The notes below the pieces were generated by a model. That model did no database searches and had not been told where the DNA came from. It saw only the letters and a list, made by a program, of their open reading frames with translations. The translations under genes and the position numbers were made by a program. From Seison nebaliae (taxonomy: Eukaryota; Rotifera; Pararotatoria; Seisonacea; Seisonidae), in contig JALJEE010002041.1 in the NCBI GenBank assembly GCA_023231475.1, positions 1 through 64,000 on the forward strand: a DNA stretch of 64,000 bases. The letters run 5' to 3'. Shown one piece after another: positions 40,270-51,694 of the stretch (the stretch's first letter is position 1; the number at the start of each line of letters is the position of its first letter).

Positions 40270-42105
40270 ATGAATACTGCTCCATATGTAACCTTACCAA
40301 CCATACAAATCGATCAATTGCCAGCTAATGCAACAATCAGAACGTTTCCCAAACACCTCGTCATTCCCATTGGGACGACGAAGTCCAATCCAATTATCCC
40401 CCAATCACTATATGCGCCACCACCACCTCTTACTTCCAAGACAACGACGAATGCAACTCATATCAAGACCAATCACTCAAATGACGTCATGAGCAAGTGG
40501 AAAAGGTCAACTTCGACATCGTCACCATCAACGAGTTCGATACGCTTATTGAATGAATCAAATATTCAACGACTATTTCCTACAACTATCGTAGAAACTC
40601 CATTATCACAAATCGACAAAAGAAGTGAAAATAAATTAAAATCATCATCCGCGTCGTCCATTGACACAACTGATAAACATAGTACTCGAATAAAATCTGG
40701 AAGTATAATATCTGAGAATCTCTCATCGAATAACAATAAACAATTAGATCTTATAACATTTAATAAAAAGAATAATTTTATTAACGGAAATTCTGATTAT
40801 AATCGATTACCACCAATTTTAGAAACGAGTGAAACTGAATCAATTCAATCCGCAACAAACATGCAACCTACTTCACAAGTCGTCGACTTAAACGGTAAAC
40901 AATATCGTGTCGTCAGTATTAAATCATCGAATGATGGAGAAGTTGAAGATCATTCAAGAATGAAAAATAATCCAAATAGTTTAACATTATCCACCTTACC
41001 TCAAAATGAGGATAAGCAAGTTAATCTTAATGTTCTCTCCAAATTCACACATTCCCAAGTTCAACAATCACAAATATTGGAAGAACAAAAACGTTTGATA
41101 GTTGATACGAATGAAAAATTGAAATTTATTCGTCAACGAGATAATCTCCAACAGAAGCATATAAGAAAATTGGAGAAAGAGAAACAGATGATTTTAAATG
41201 CATTCCAGAATCTCAATACGAATTTGATGGATAATAATTTAAATGATACGACGGATGATGATGATGAGAACTATTTATATGGATTCAATCAAAATCAAAC
41301 GAACGGTTATTATTTGGGAGATAATTATGCAAAAAGTAATTCATTTGTTGAGTACAATCCAAATCGTTCGATTCTCAATCATAGTTTCAATGATGATTTC
41401 AATATGGAGAATCCATATAAATTTAAGAAATATTCAAAGAAATCTTCTAAACGATATAAATCGAACGTAACACCAAAAGTGGAATACTCGATCAAATTAC
41501 CAAATGGTGAAAGATTGAAAGATAAGGAGGCACAAAGATTAATCCGTTCCATGGAATCCGCTATTAGACAATCAAATAATAGAAAGATGGAAATTGAGGA
41601 ATTGAATGATGATTCATTCAAATCGAATGACACTAAACATTCCCATTCTACTATCGTGGAAGAAGTGTCATCGAATATTCGAACGGCATTTCGCCCATCA
41701 ACCGATAATTCGTTATTAAATGACATGAACGAAAAAGAAAAGGTAAAACATGAGAAGAAGACGATGGTCGATTCCCGAGGTGAGACTCCACTCTTTATTC
41801 CATATCGAGAAGAGTTAAGAACGAAAGATAATGTTAATCATTCTATTTCTCTTAATGAAGAAAGTGATTTATCTGATAGAGACGAAAATACGATTGTTGA
41901 ACAACAACGAACTATATTCACCAAGAACGAATTGGAACCGGAAGACATGTCTACACTTGGTGACGATGTCATTCAACGTTATAATGCTCAGATTAATAAT
42001 ACATTCGATTCATCATCAGCTTTATATCGTTCTTTGCCTAATCGAAGACGACGTCGTCGACAGAAACATCAAGAAAAAGAAGATAATTTAGAAAAGGAAA
42101 ATTAA
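40270..42105 (+). CDS. Unrecognised 611-residue protein with coiled coil
   Basis: One long frame. Family not recognised. Residues 1-60 are Pro/Thr-rich (PPPPL at about 52); residues 60-250 are Ser/Asn-rich and likely disordered, with a short ordered-looking VVDLNGKQYRVVSIK at about 208. Residues about 255-325 form a coiled coil (SQILEEQKRLIVDTNEKLKF and LQQKHIRKLEKEKQMILNAF). The C-terminal part holds another ordered patch (VEYSIKLPNGERLKDKEAQRLI) and ends in a basic Arg cluster (NRRRRRRQKHQ). No signal peptide or membrane helix. Its 3' end faces FAM91A1, 109 bases away, in convergent orientation. Confidence 0.6.
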   Translation: MNTAPYVTLPTIQIDQLPANATIRTFPKHLVIPIGTTKSNPIIPQSLYAPPPPLTSKTTTNATHIKTNHSNDVMSKWKRSTSTSSPSTSSIRLLNESNIQRLFPTTIVETPLSQIDKRSENKLKSSSASSIDTTDKHSTRIKSGSIISENLSSNNNKQLDLITFNKKNNFINGNSDYNRLPPILETSETESIQSATNMQPTSQVVDLNGKQYRVVSIKSSNDGEVEDHSRMKNNPNSLTLSTLPQNEDKQVNLNVLSKFTHSQVQQSQILEEQKRLIVDTNEKLKFIRQRDNLQQKHIRKLEKEKQMILNAFQNLNTNLMDNNLNDTTDDDDENYLYGFNQNQTNGYYLGDNYAKSNSFVEYNPNRSILNHSFNDDFNMENPYKFKKYSKKSSKRYKSNVTPKVEYSIKLPNGERLKDKEAQRLIRSMESAIRQSNNRKMEIEELNDDSFKSNDTKHSHSTIVEEVSSNIRTAFRPSTDNSLLNDMNEKEKVKHEKKTMVDSRGETPLFIPYREELRTKDNVNHSISLNEESDLSDRDENTIVEQQRTIFTKNELEPEDMSTLGDDVIQRYNAQINNTFDSSSALYRSLPNRRRRRRQKHQEKEDNLEKEN

Positions 42106-42214
42106 TAAGTTCTTCTTTTCTATTAGAAATTCTTTTTCCTCTTATTTTCATTTGATTTGAGTGTAACTGATTTGAAAGAAGGAAAATTTATCAATTTTCA
42201 ATCAATTTTTCTTT

Positions 42215-45200
42215 TTAATTCATCCATTTAATGACCTCTCTCCCGTTAAAATAGTAAAGATTAATCGGCAATTCCGATCTCGTTCCGTTGGTGACATCTT
42301 CTCTCACTTCAATTCTACGATTAGATGTTGGTTCGTCCTAAATAAATTATCATCACATTCATCATTATCATCATCATCAAATTTAAGTAATTAGAACTTG
42401 AAGTTTTTGAATGAAATCCATGAGCTTCTCTTGTAATTTCTCATTCAAATCTTTCACTTCATTCATCGAATTGAGCAAATTTGATTTGGTTAATCGATGA
42501 CATAATCGTTCATTCAAATATTCATTTGATAAAGTAATTCCATATTGAATATCATAAGGAATCCATTCTCCTGAACTATCTAATGTCAGTGTTAGAGTTC
42601 CAAGAGATTTCGTCAAATTGAATGGTTCACCATCCTCCATCAATTTGTTAACGATTGGAAAATGATTAATAATCATTTTATCACCTGAAGATGATATTAA
42701 GAAAAAATAAATTGAAAAAGGAAATGGAACTTTCTTTGTCCAAAGGGAACGGAATTTGAATCGATAAGATTTCGGTAAAATTTGACGAATTTTCATTTTT
42801 CTGAAATGTCTGATCTTTTGGAGAGACGTTTGAATTTATTGTCAATTCCTTTAATTGGAGGAATGTATCGATTTGATTTCGTTCATAATTCGTCACGTTC
42901 GATGAAATGATATTCCATTTTGGATTAATTTTCATGGAAGATTCATATCTTTCCAATTCATAATTGGCAATAAATAAACAATCTTCTTTTTTCAACTGAT
43001 TAATTAAAGAATTATCTTCTTTCAATTGAAGAAGAATTGCTCGATGTGATTGTTGTCGATAACCGATAATCATTATCGTATTATGAGTAAGAAGATCATT
43101 CAAAAGAATTAAACAAACTTCCGTCGACATTATACAAGGTTCATGATTCCAAGAAATCGTCAAAATTTGATCATAACATAAGAACTCGTCAGGTAACGAA
43201 GTTAATCGTCTCGCTTTCGGTACAATCAATGAAGGAGGTCCACATTTACAATAATTGTAAAGGAACAATCGAAACCAGAAAGAAACGGAATTAGAATTGA
43301 TCGGTCCCAAAATCGTTGGAAATAACTCGACGATATTCATATGACATGCCAAAGGTGACATAGCAATGATAGTTGAATAATTTCTTTCAAGAAATTTCTT
43401 ACAAGAAAACATTTCTAATTCTTGAAGACTTTCAATTCTCAATAAATCTACTTTCATCATCGTTTCAGTCGTTTTTAGGAATTTGAGAGTTGTGTACAAC
43501 GTCTTGGCCACTTGAAGATATTCTTTCGCTTCTCCTTCAATCGATTCATTCTTCCAACCATTCTCCCATACTTTCTCCAATTCCATAATGAATTTCATAA
43601 GAGATTCATCTGGTAATTTCCCTATTTCGAACAGAGTAACAGCACTTTGCTTCAATTCTTGCGAGATGTTCCCCATCATTAGAAAAGCTGTTAATGTTGA
43701 ATCGAAAAGAAAAGCTAATCGTTTTTTCTGTTGTTGCTGATTATCATTCGATGAGATATCGTTCAATATTAAATTAGATATCTTCTTCTCCAATTGAGGA
43801 GATGGACTTGTTGTCATTAAATCATCAGCAGTTTCTTCATCATCCGTCAAAATGAATGGTTCATCATTCGATGTGTTGATAGAATGATCAATTGGTTCAT
43901 CTAACGATGATTCATACGATTCTTTCAAATAATGCCAAGATGGATGTAACATAATCGTGTTTCTAAATAATTCAGCAGTATTCTTCTTCCTCACTAAATT
44001 CAATCGACATAATATCGACATAGCAGCAATGATTCTCGATTTAGATACATCCAATATCTCCGATAACTAAAATCCAATATATCAACTCGATTAATATGGA
44101 AAGAAAAAGAAAACATCATCTAATTGCATATGTTCATCGAACGAAATAAAAATTTGATAAAGTAAATTTTCCATGAAATCACCGGCAACTCGATTCATAA
44201 CGAAACCTTCCAACGGTGGAACTGAAAAATTATTTGGAGTGAAAAAGATGAAAATGAAGAAAATGAATAACCGACAAATAGATCAGAATCATAAATTGGA
44301 ATGTGAAAAAAAATGAATCCCAATTGATATGTCGCTAGAAGAATTATATTTATGTAGAGAAAAAATTTTAATATAAAACTAACAAATGAGTAAGTTCTTG
44401 TCTAAAGATCCCAGGTAGATTTCGGTCGTCTCATTAGTTTCCTTATCTTTATTCTTCTGGTCAACGATATGATCGATAAGATTCTTTTGTTCACTAGTGC
44501 ACAAATTAATATCTTCATCGATGATATGACCACAATGAACCGTCCACCATGGTTCGAGATGAATGGAAGTTAAAGGGAATTCTGGTAAGAAAGAAGATGG
44601 ATGTTTCTTCCTCAAAATACTCTAAAAATGAAATTGATTGAAATGGATTTAATGTAAAAATCAAACTTTCGATGATCGATATCGATGCATGATATCCATA
44701 TATTCATTTCGACCAATTCCCAATAATCGGAGACCTAATAAAAGAAAAAGATAAATAAATATATGAACAAACAATAAAATTAACAGTCGATAGCTGTGAA
44801 ATTTGGGAGTATATCATAACTCTTCTCTCCTTCCAACATCATCGTCAACATGTTTTTATAATAAGCGAAACAAGTATATCTTAATCCACCAGCAATTAAT
44901 GGTAGTGCATGATATGGATACAACATGAAACTCTTTCGATTATTTTCAATCATATCCAAATAGAATGTCCGTTTATCTGCCATCACTTCTTTTAACTCTA
45001 CTCAAAATAGAAAAAAGACAATAAACGAATAGAATGAACGTGGCACATTGTCGTAAAACATTTGACGACTTAGGACCAATTTATATAATTCTTTCTTGAA
45101 TCTTTTCTCATTCTTCCCGAATAACTGATTAAAGAGAGAAATTGAAAGTGTTATATGCAGAGTTTATATAAACAAAAATTAGGAAAAAGAAAATAAACAT

Positions 45201-45270
45201 TCTTCTGTTCGATCGTTAACTGATTCCAAAAGAGTTTCTTTTTGAGTACAACATCCAACTCGTTTATCAT
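42215..45270 (-). CDS. FAM91A1: FAM91A1 homologue
   Basis: Ten exons in phase on the minus strand: 45270-45199, 45124-45040, 44997-44785, 44734-44667, 44621-44384, 44334-44272, 44221-44115, 44066-42731, 42684-42398, 42337-42215; about 863 residues (838 in human). FAM91A1 works with WDR11 and C17orf75 and joins TBC1D23 to capture endosome-derived vesicles at golgins of the trans-Golgi. Family landmarks: [95 protein letters not shown], and a last exon with [16 protein letters not shown] that matches human LPAKNLIFKDG. The exon 3 acceptor could also be three bases upstream (45000). All nine donors start GTT. Confidence 0.93.
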
Positions 45271-45493
45271 CTTTACTTCACTTTACAATCCTAAATACAT
45301 GGAAGAAGAGAGGAAAATCATGGAAACTTATCTAAAATGAAATAAAGAGCAATCAAAAATTGAATGGAACGGAAGTGAATGTTGGCAAATAAATAGTAAA
45401 ACGAATTAATTGGACGGAGATATTATTCGAATTTCACACGACTCACCAAATGAAGTTTGAGATGGAAAAAATATAATTAATTTAGTTTAGATT

Positions 45494-47214
45494 CTATGCT
45501 GTTAACAATGATAAAGCACCGTTAATTAATTGCACACTAATTCCACCAATTCGTCCTGTTCGTTCACCATCAACAACAATTTCACTTGTTCGTCCTCCAG
45601 GAATCGGTGTTGGAATTAAATCAAATTTTCGAACGAACGCAAAATCAAATTTTGATTCTTCCAATTCAGCCAAATCGAAACCATGTCGAATTGACATAAA
45701 TTTTTTAAAGAGATATTTCCGATTTAATTTCTCTTGTGTAGCCCACAGTAGTAGAATAAAAGGTTCATCAAAACTAAATAAGATTTATCGAATGGAAATG
45801 CACAAATCAAATACGAACGTCATATCTTTCAATAACATAAGATGTGGTGCAGCATGAGTGATGAGAGTGGCAAAAACGAAAACGAAGTCATCTCGTTTTA
45901 TTCGTTCAACTCGCTCCAAATCGTTATGTGGCATATAATGTAATTCGGCGGCATATCGTCGAAAACCTTTTCATGTTTGAAATTATCATTTGAAATCGAT
46001 TCGAATTAGAATTTAACTGATTAATCGTAACATTGCATAAATATCAAAACGTTTTCCACCCAAAAACCGCAATTTTTCACTCTCCAAATCAACATCAGAG
46101 AAATATCCCCATTCGATATTGACGACACTATATAAAATATTATTCAAATCATTATCGTCACCGCTCGCCCCATTCTCCATCAAATATTTAATTTGCATAA
46201 CATTTTTCGATATGGGCGTTCCTTTAACAATACTGAGTGCACCATATAAAGCTGTCTTAATGAGAGGAATATTGATGGTGAAAGAAACGAAAGAAACTTT
46301 TTCAATCGAATTATAAATATTATCTCTTGATCGATAGAGAATGGAAGTGGCTAAAGCGTTTCCTGATCCTCCTGTAATATGAAGAATTGATAAATTCTTA
46401 ATAGAATTCATTTGATCTTCATAATTATCAATCGATTGAGTGATCGCTTCTTTTATTGGTTGGACATTGATGAGATCATGAATTAAACCATCACCAGAAA
46501 TTATGATAATCAAATAATATTCTTCTAAGAAATCAGAGAGTGAGATTCCTTCAAAAAATTTATAAATCGTTTGAGCGTTCTTCGTGAAAAGTTCTTTATA
46601 TTTCAATTTACATTTATCCATTATTGGACGAACTGAATTCTCCCAAATCTTTCCAGCTAATTTCTTTCCAGAAAACGGATTTATCGCAACGAAACATTTC
46701 TTTCCACTTGAACAATTTTCTGAAATTTAATTTTATTTTTACATTAATAGAAATGAAAATGGAACCATTGATGAATGGAGAACGGATCATTGTCTGAATT
46801 GAATCGATAAATGCTCCAACGATTTCTTTCGATGGAAAATAAAGAGTCACATCGAATTTTTCTCTATCGACAAATTCTAATTCTTTCGATAAACTATCGA
46901 ATTGTTTCTTCGTATGTTTAATCTTAATAAAACTAAATTGTCCATCATGATTGAAAGTGAATAATGGAAAGTGAATGATCAAACCAATTTAATTGAACTA
47001 AATGTGATGAAGGAGATTCTATCGCAAATATATTCGTCCAACGAATGAGAAAATCAAAATTCTTATTCTCCTCATTCATCAAACGAAGAGGAGATTTCAT
47101 TCCAATCAATAATTTCAACTCATCTTTATTCTCCAATGTCAATACCAGACCCAAATCTTCCGAATGAACAATGGCAACTGCACCATTCTTATGAAATAAA
47201 TTTACCTTACTCAT
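45494..47214 (-). CDS. SPHK: Sphingosine kinase
   Basis: Five exons in phase on the minus strand: 47214-46985, 46932-46766, 46719-46018, 45966-45819, 45773-45494; 508 residues. Sphingosine kinase makes the signalling lipid sphingosine-1-phosphate from sphingosine and ATP. The lipid/diacylglycerol kinase fold is seen: FVAINPFSGKKLAGKIW (C1), IIISGDGLIHDLIN (nucleotide loop, C2), HITGGSGNALA (C3, where SphK has PGGSGNAL), a lid region and the terminal FDLIPTPIPGGRTSEIVVDGE (C5). The N-terminal 120 residues are a divergent PH-like lead. FAM91A1 starts 223 bases further along on the same strand. The first ATG inside the open frame was chosen; TTG further out is unlikely to be used. Confidence 0.92.
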
Positions 47215-48323
47215 TCGAATAAGTTGATCGAATAACAAACTTTAATTTGTAGCAAGTGCTAATTATTTAAATGTCATTCTAACTCCCAAAACTATTCTAT
47301 ATTGATAAATAAAGAAAACGAACAACAACTAGAAATGTTTGTTTAGTGTCCTACATCTCAAACACCTTGAAATTTGAGTTAGTTTAATTTAAATTAACTC
47401 TCGAACTTTCTCATCATGAACTTGTGTTAAGTTAAGAATTAGTAAAGTTGATAATTTTAAGATATTTTCACTAGTTGAAAGACACTAAAAACTGTTGAAA
47501 AATTGCGAATGTATATAAGTTGTTCTCAATTGTATAATATATTGTTCTTAATAAAGTTTGATTAGCAAAGAAAAAAAAACGAAAATCTGCCTTATCATTT
47601 CCATAGCAACGTTTACTGTCAATATTCGAAGAATTTTGTTCGTGAGGCACTATTGGAGAAAAAAATAATTTAATCGATCGAATTTGATATTATCAAAAGG
47701 TTCATTCTTTCCTTATTGATTCGAAGTTTAATTGGTTTCAATTTTTTTAATAAACTATACAATTAACGTGACTTGAATGGTATTACTTTGAATAATATTA
47801 GATTAGCTAATAATCAATTGAAGTACAATGAAAGGAGTCGTTGTATCAAATTCGTTTTCATTCTCCACCCCACATAACTAGTGAATTATTTGACAAATCT
47901 TTTATTCATTCAATGTTAATAAAATAAATTAATGGTTGACATAATTCCATTAGAAAGAATTATTATTAGACATCATGAAATGTGTTCCGTTCGATATGAT
48001 TATGCTATATTTTCCGTGTAAATATCATTGTTTTATTATGTTGCAACGAAATTATTAGGCGAATTTTAATGTTTGGTGAAGTTTAGATGATTATAAGAAG
48101 CTCCAATTTCTTCATGGAGTCATTACATTATTATTTAATTTGAAATTGCATGATACATATTTGGTCTCACTTAATGTCATCATATTTCATAGAGATAATG
48201 AAATTTATCAACTCAATCAACTGCTTTATAAACAACATATCTAGAGTACTAACGAAGAAAAATTTATTATTATTTACTTTCTCACTTTTCCTAGATTAAA
48301 TTTGTCGTCAGATACTTTCGAAG
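47215..48323. other. Divergent intergenic region between SPHK and GST copy 2
   Basis: About 1.1 kb, AT-rich, between two genes transcribed away from each other. It should contain both promoters. I see no exon; a TTCCTAG acceptor-like site lies near 48294, about 30 bases before the GST start. Confidence 0.45.
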
Positions 48324-48998
48324 ATGCCTCAATATTCTCTACATTATTTCAATGCACGTGGACCGGCTGAATTCATTCGATATATGTTCGCTTATGCCAA
48401 AGTTCCATATGAAGATAAACGATATGAACCACAAGAATGGCCGAAAGTCAAGCCAACAATGCCATTTGGTACAGTTCCCGTATTGTTTATTGACAGTAAA
48501 CGAACATTAGGACAAAGCAGAGCTATAGGAAGATTTCTAGCACACGAATTCGGTTTATTACCGAAAAACGCTTTCGAATCCGCAAAATGCGACGAGTTCG
48601 TCGATCAAATGTCTGACGCTCATTCAGATGTTGCACAACTGTATCACAATCGGGAGGATAAGGAGAAGGCGAAGAAAATATTTGAAGAATTAGTTACAAC
48701 AAAGTTGGACGCAAAATTGATGAAATTGGAAAAGATGATTGAAGAGAATGGAGGTGAATATTGTGTGGGCAAGCAAGTTCTTCTTTTTCATTATTCATTT
48801 TTCTTCAATCATTTCTTCTTTTCACAATAGTTGACTTGGGCCGATTTTCATTTGTCGACAATGTTGGCATTATGGCATGTATTTGAATTAGGAGACTATT
48901 TGAAGAAATATGTCAATATGGCTAAAATCCAGAAGAAAGTGGAGAACTTACCTGAGGTGAAAAAGTGGATTGCCAAGCGACCAGTAACTATTCATTAA
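48324..48998 (+). CDS. Glutathione S-transferase, sigma-like (copy 2)
   Basis: Exons 48324-48776 and 48831-48998 (54-base intron, donor GTTCTT); 206 residues. Same family as the copy at 37457. Catalytic Tyr8 in YSLHYFNARG, glutathione-site MPFGTVPVLFID, GQSRAIGRFLAHEFGLL, then LTWADFHLSTM and the terminal RPVTIH. Proline follows the ARG motif (GPAEFIRY), as in many sigma enzymes. The intron sits immediately before LTWADF; the other copy has no intron there. The two genes are 10 kb apart with unrelated genes between, so they are dispersed rather than tandem copies. Confidence 0.93.
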
Positions 48999-49431
48999 AC
49001 AAATTGAAATTGACAAAAAGATATCTTTATATTCGAACACTTATTTATTTGGTCTTTTTTTAGTTTATTAGTTCATTTAGCATCCATTTAGTTCTCATAC
49101 GTATTCATATTCATAAGGAGAATAATAATATATTTATTATTTCATAATGATAGTTCAAAATAAAATTTCAAAAAAATACAATAAACTTTTATATAAATTG
49201 AATATCCATAAATACTAATTTATTTGAGAACATAATTCATGTTTTATTTATTCTAATTGTTCGATATTACAACATGAGTTTGTATATTAACCGTCCCAAT
49301 ATCAAATACAAAGAATGATAGCTGAAGTTCCAGAATTAACTTTTATAGAATACAAAAAAAATCAATGAGTTGAGAAAGATGAAAGAGATACATGCACATT
49401 CAGATGATTATGATAATAATATCCACAATTT
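48999..49431. other. Intergenic spacer
   Basis: Convergent spacer between GST copy 2 and the first C1q gene. Several AATAAA-like strings on both strands fit polyadenylation sites. No exon seen. Confidence 0.4.
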
Positions 49432-50279
49432 TCATGTAGCAAATAGGATGAAACCAGACATGTTGGTAAATCGGTTGCCATGTAGCGATTTAGCCACCTT
49501 TAATACTTTCATCCAAACTTGATCATTCTTCTTTAGTTTCAGAATAGCACTTGTTGCTGATATGGCAATTTTTGGGAGACTTTCCGACCAAACAGTCAGA
49601 ATCATCACATTATTCAACATCAGCATTGCCGATCCTTGCTATGAATATGAATTAAAATAAGAAGAACATACAAATAAATAAACATTTCGATATTCCCGTC
49701 CATCTTTCTTGTAAATACCGAAAGAAGCAATGGACATATCAAATTTGTACACTCCATCCACTGGCGCTACATATCTTCCAGTTTTCTCATTATAATCATT
49801 TCCCATATTGGTAATGATTGTATCGAATATCAAATCTTCAGCCGTATTTCTCGCTCCGTCGAAATGATTCTCCAAACAAACGAAAAAAGCCGAATTAATT
49901 TGGTTAATCGTGTTCCGACCAGGAACTCCGGGTATTCCAGGATCTCCTTTCTTTCCTGCAGTACCAGGTAGTCCGGATGGTCCTTTCGGACCGGGAGGTC
50001 CTCGTATTCGAGAAGACACTGTAGAATTCATGGTACCACCTGCTAAATGAGATTTGTGAGAAATAAAAGAAAGGAATTTGAGATATTTGAGGAACCTTTA
50101 CAATGTAATTGTAGATGGCATTGATCTTTGGATTGGGAAATGGCTAAAATGAATATTGATAATTCAAATTTGAGAAAATATTAACATCGTTTAGGAATGT
50201 GATTATTCCAATGTTGTGGAACATCATATGTGGATATGATGTAAAAGAGTGAGGAGAATTGAATGAAAAGGATAATCAT
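49432..50279 (-). CDS. Secreted collagen-C1q domain protein 1
   Basis: Four exons in phase on the minus strand: 50279-50186, 50143-50096, 50039-49684, 49638-49432; 234 residues. Residues 1-20 are a hydrophobic signal peptide (starting MIILFIQF). A Cys pair follows (DQCHLQLHC), then a short collagen stretch of about eight Gly-X-Y triplets (GPPGPKGPSGLPG, KKGDPGIPGVPG), and a C1q head (SAFFVCLENH, NDYNEKTGRYVAPVDGVYKFDMSI, then SAMLMLNNVMILTVW). Such proteins form trimers and higher oligomers; roles range from innate recognition to adhesion. The first exon is 94 bases, the same length and phase as in the neighbouring paralogue. Confidence 0.88.
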
Positions 50280-50753
50280 TTCATTCGAGAAACGACTGTC
50301 TCAATTTAGTGGAAGATGTTTGTTATTAAGAATTCCCAATTACGTCTGCACCAACTGACAAAGATATAGAAGTAGTATGAATAATAGACAATCGAATGGA
50401 TCTTTAATAAATTTAAGAAGAGAATTGAAAGGAAGAAATTTTATTCATCAACAATATCTAAGAGAAGATAATGGGAAAATGAGAAGTAGAAAGGATGTGA
50501 AGGTGAGAAAGAGAAACATTAAATATGTATCCTTATCCGGTGATCAGTTGGCATAAAGAGAATGATGACTGATATTGATATGACGAAGAAAGAAATAGCA
50601 AGAAACTGTGTCTACTACGCAAAGAGATCGACACTGTGAACAATATCTATATTTGTGATATTGAATATTATATTGATTGGTTTCCATTCTTTCTAGGAAA
50701 TTGCGTGAATCGACATAGTGGAACAATATGCGTGTCTTATCATTCACTGATGA

Positions 50754-51694
50754 TCAAAGGACAAATAAGATATATCCAGCCATATTCGTGTACATATATC
50801 CATGAATTGCTTGAGCTTCCTTGGGTATTTCCAAATAAACTTCATCAGTCGCATTCAACTGAACAATCGCACTTGATGCCGATGTGCTCCATGAGGGAAT
50901 ACTGCTCGACCAAACTGTTATGATAATATTCTTATTTACATATAAATGAACTGCAGCCTAATTAATAGAAATAAACAAAGTCAAATGATTCCATTCACTC
51001 AATTTTCGCATAAGAAATTCAACGAAAATAAAATCTAAAAAATTAACTAACACTCGATTGAGATATTGCGCTGACAGTAATATCGAATTTATAAACTCCT
51101 TTCACTGGAGCAACATAAATTCCTGTATTTCCATTATAATCGCCGCCAACATTCGTTTCGATCCGATCGAATATTAATTTCATCGAATTTGTCGTAAATT
51201 GTCTACTGTGATTGAATAGTCCGACAAAGAAGGCCGAAGGTCGAGGAGCTATACTGCTTCTTCCTGGCACTCCAGGAATCCCAGGTTCGCCTTTCTTCCC
51301 CGCCACACCAGGTAAACCCATCGGACCTTTAGGGCCAGGTGCACCTTTGATTGGCAAAGCGAATACAGGATCTTATTTAATAATAGAACATTAGACGTGA
51401 CCAGAATAAAAGAAACTGTTTGTTTGTGCTCCTTGACAACTAATTTTCAGACTACATTCCTCTTTCTCTTTATTCTCTTTGAAAAATGTTGAACGGTGAT
51501 TAATTGATCGCGACTGTTGTAACGAACGTCTTTGATTTCGTCCGAAAACTGTTCGAGATAAATTTCATTTTTTTGAATGATGATAAATGAGAGAACTAAC
51601 GATGTTTATATCGTCGTCTATGTAATGACGTTGTAATGGATGATTGGAAAGTGAAAATGAAGAGGATGATAAATAAAAATCTTTCACAATTCAT
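50754..51694 (-). CDS. Secreted collagen-C1q domain protein 2
   Basis: Four exons in phase on the minus strand: 51694-51601, 51548-51417, 51371-51052, 50957-50754; 249 residues. Signal peptide at residues about 1-20 (MNCERFLFIILFIFTF), then a basic Arg-rich segment of about 50 residues not present in copy 1, the Cys pair ECSLKISC, a collagen stretch (GAPGPKGPMGLPG, KKGEPGIPGVPG) and the C1q head (SAFFVGLFNH, GDYNGNTGIYVAPVKGVYKFDI, AAVHLYVNKNIIITVW). Clearly a tandem duplicate of the gene at 49432, in the same orientation. Exon 2 is 132 bases against 48 in copy 1. The Arg-rich stretch could be a propeptide with basic cleavage sites. Confidence 0.85.

Noticed and set aside
49639-49671. 33-base intron with GTATGT donor in C1q gene 1
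   Set aside because: A 45-base intron with an upstream GTT donor (starting 49683) is also in phase, fits the paralogue better and has ordinary length.
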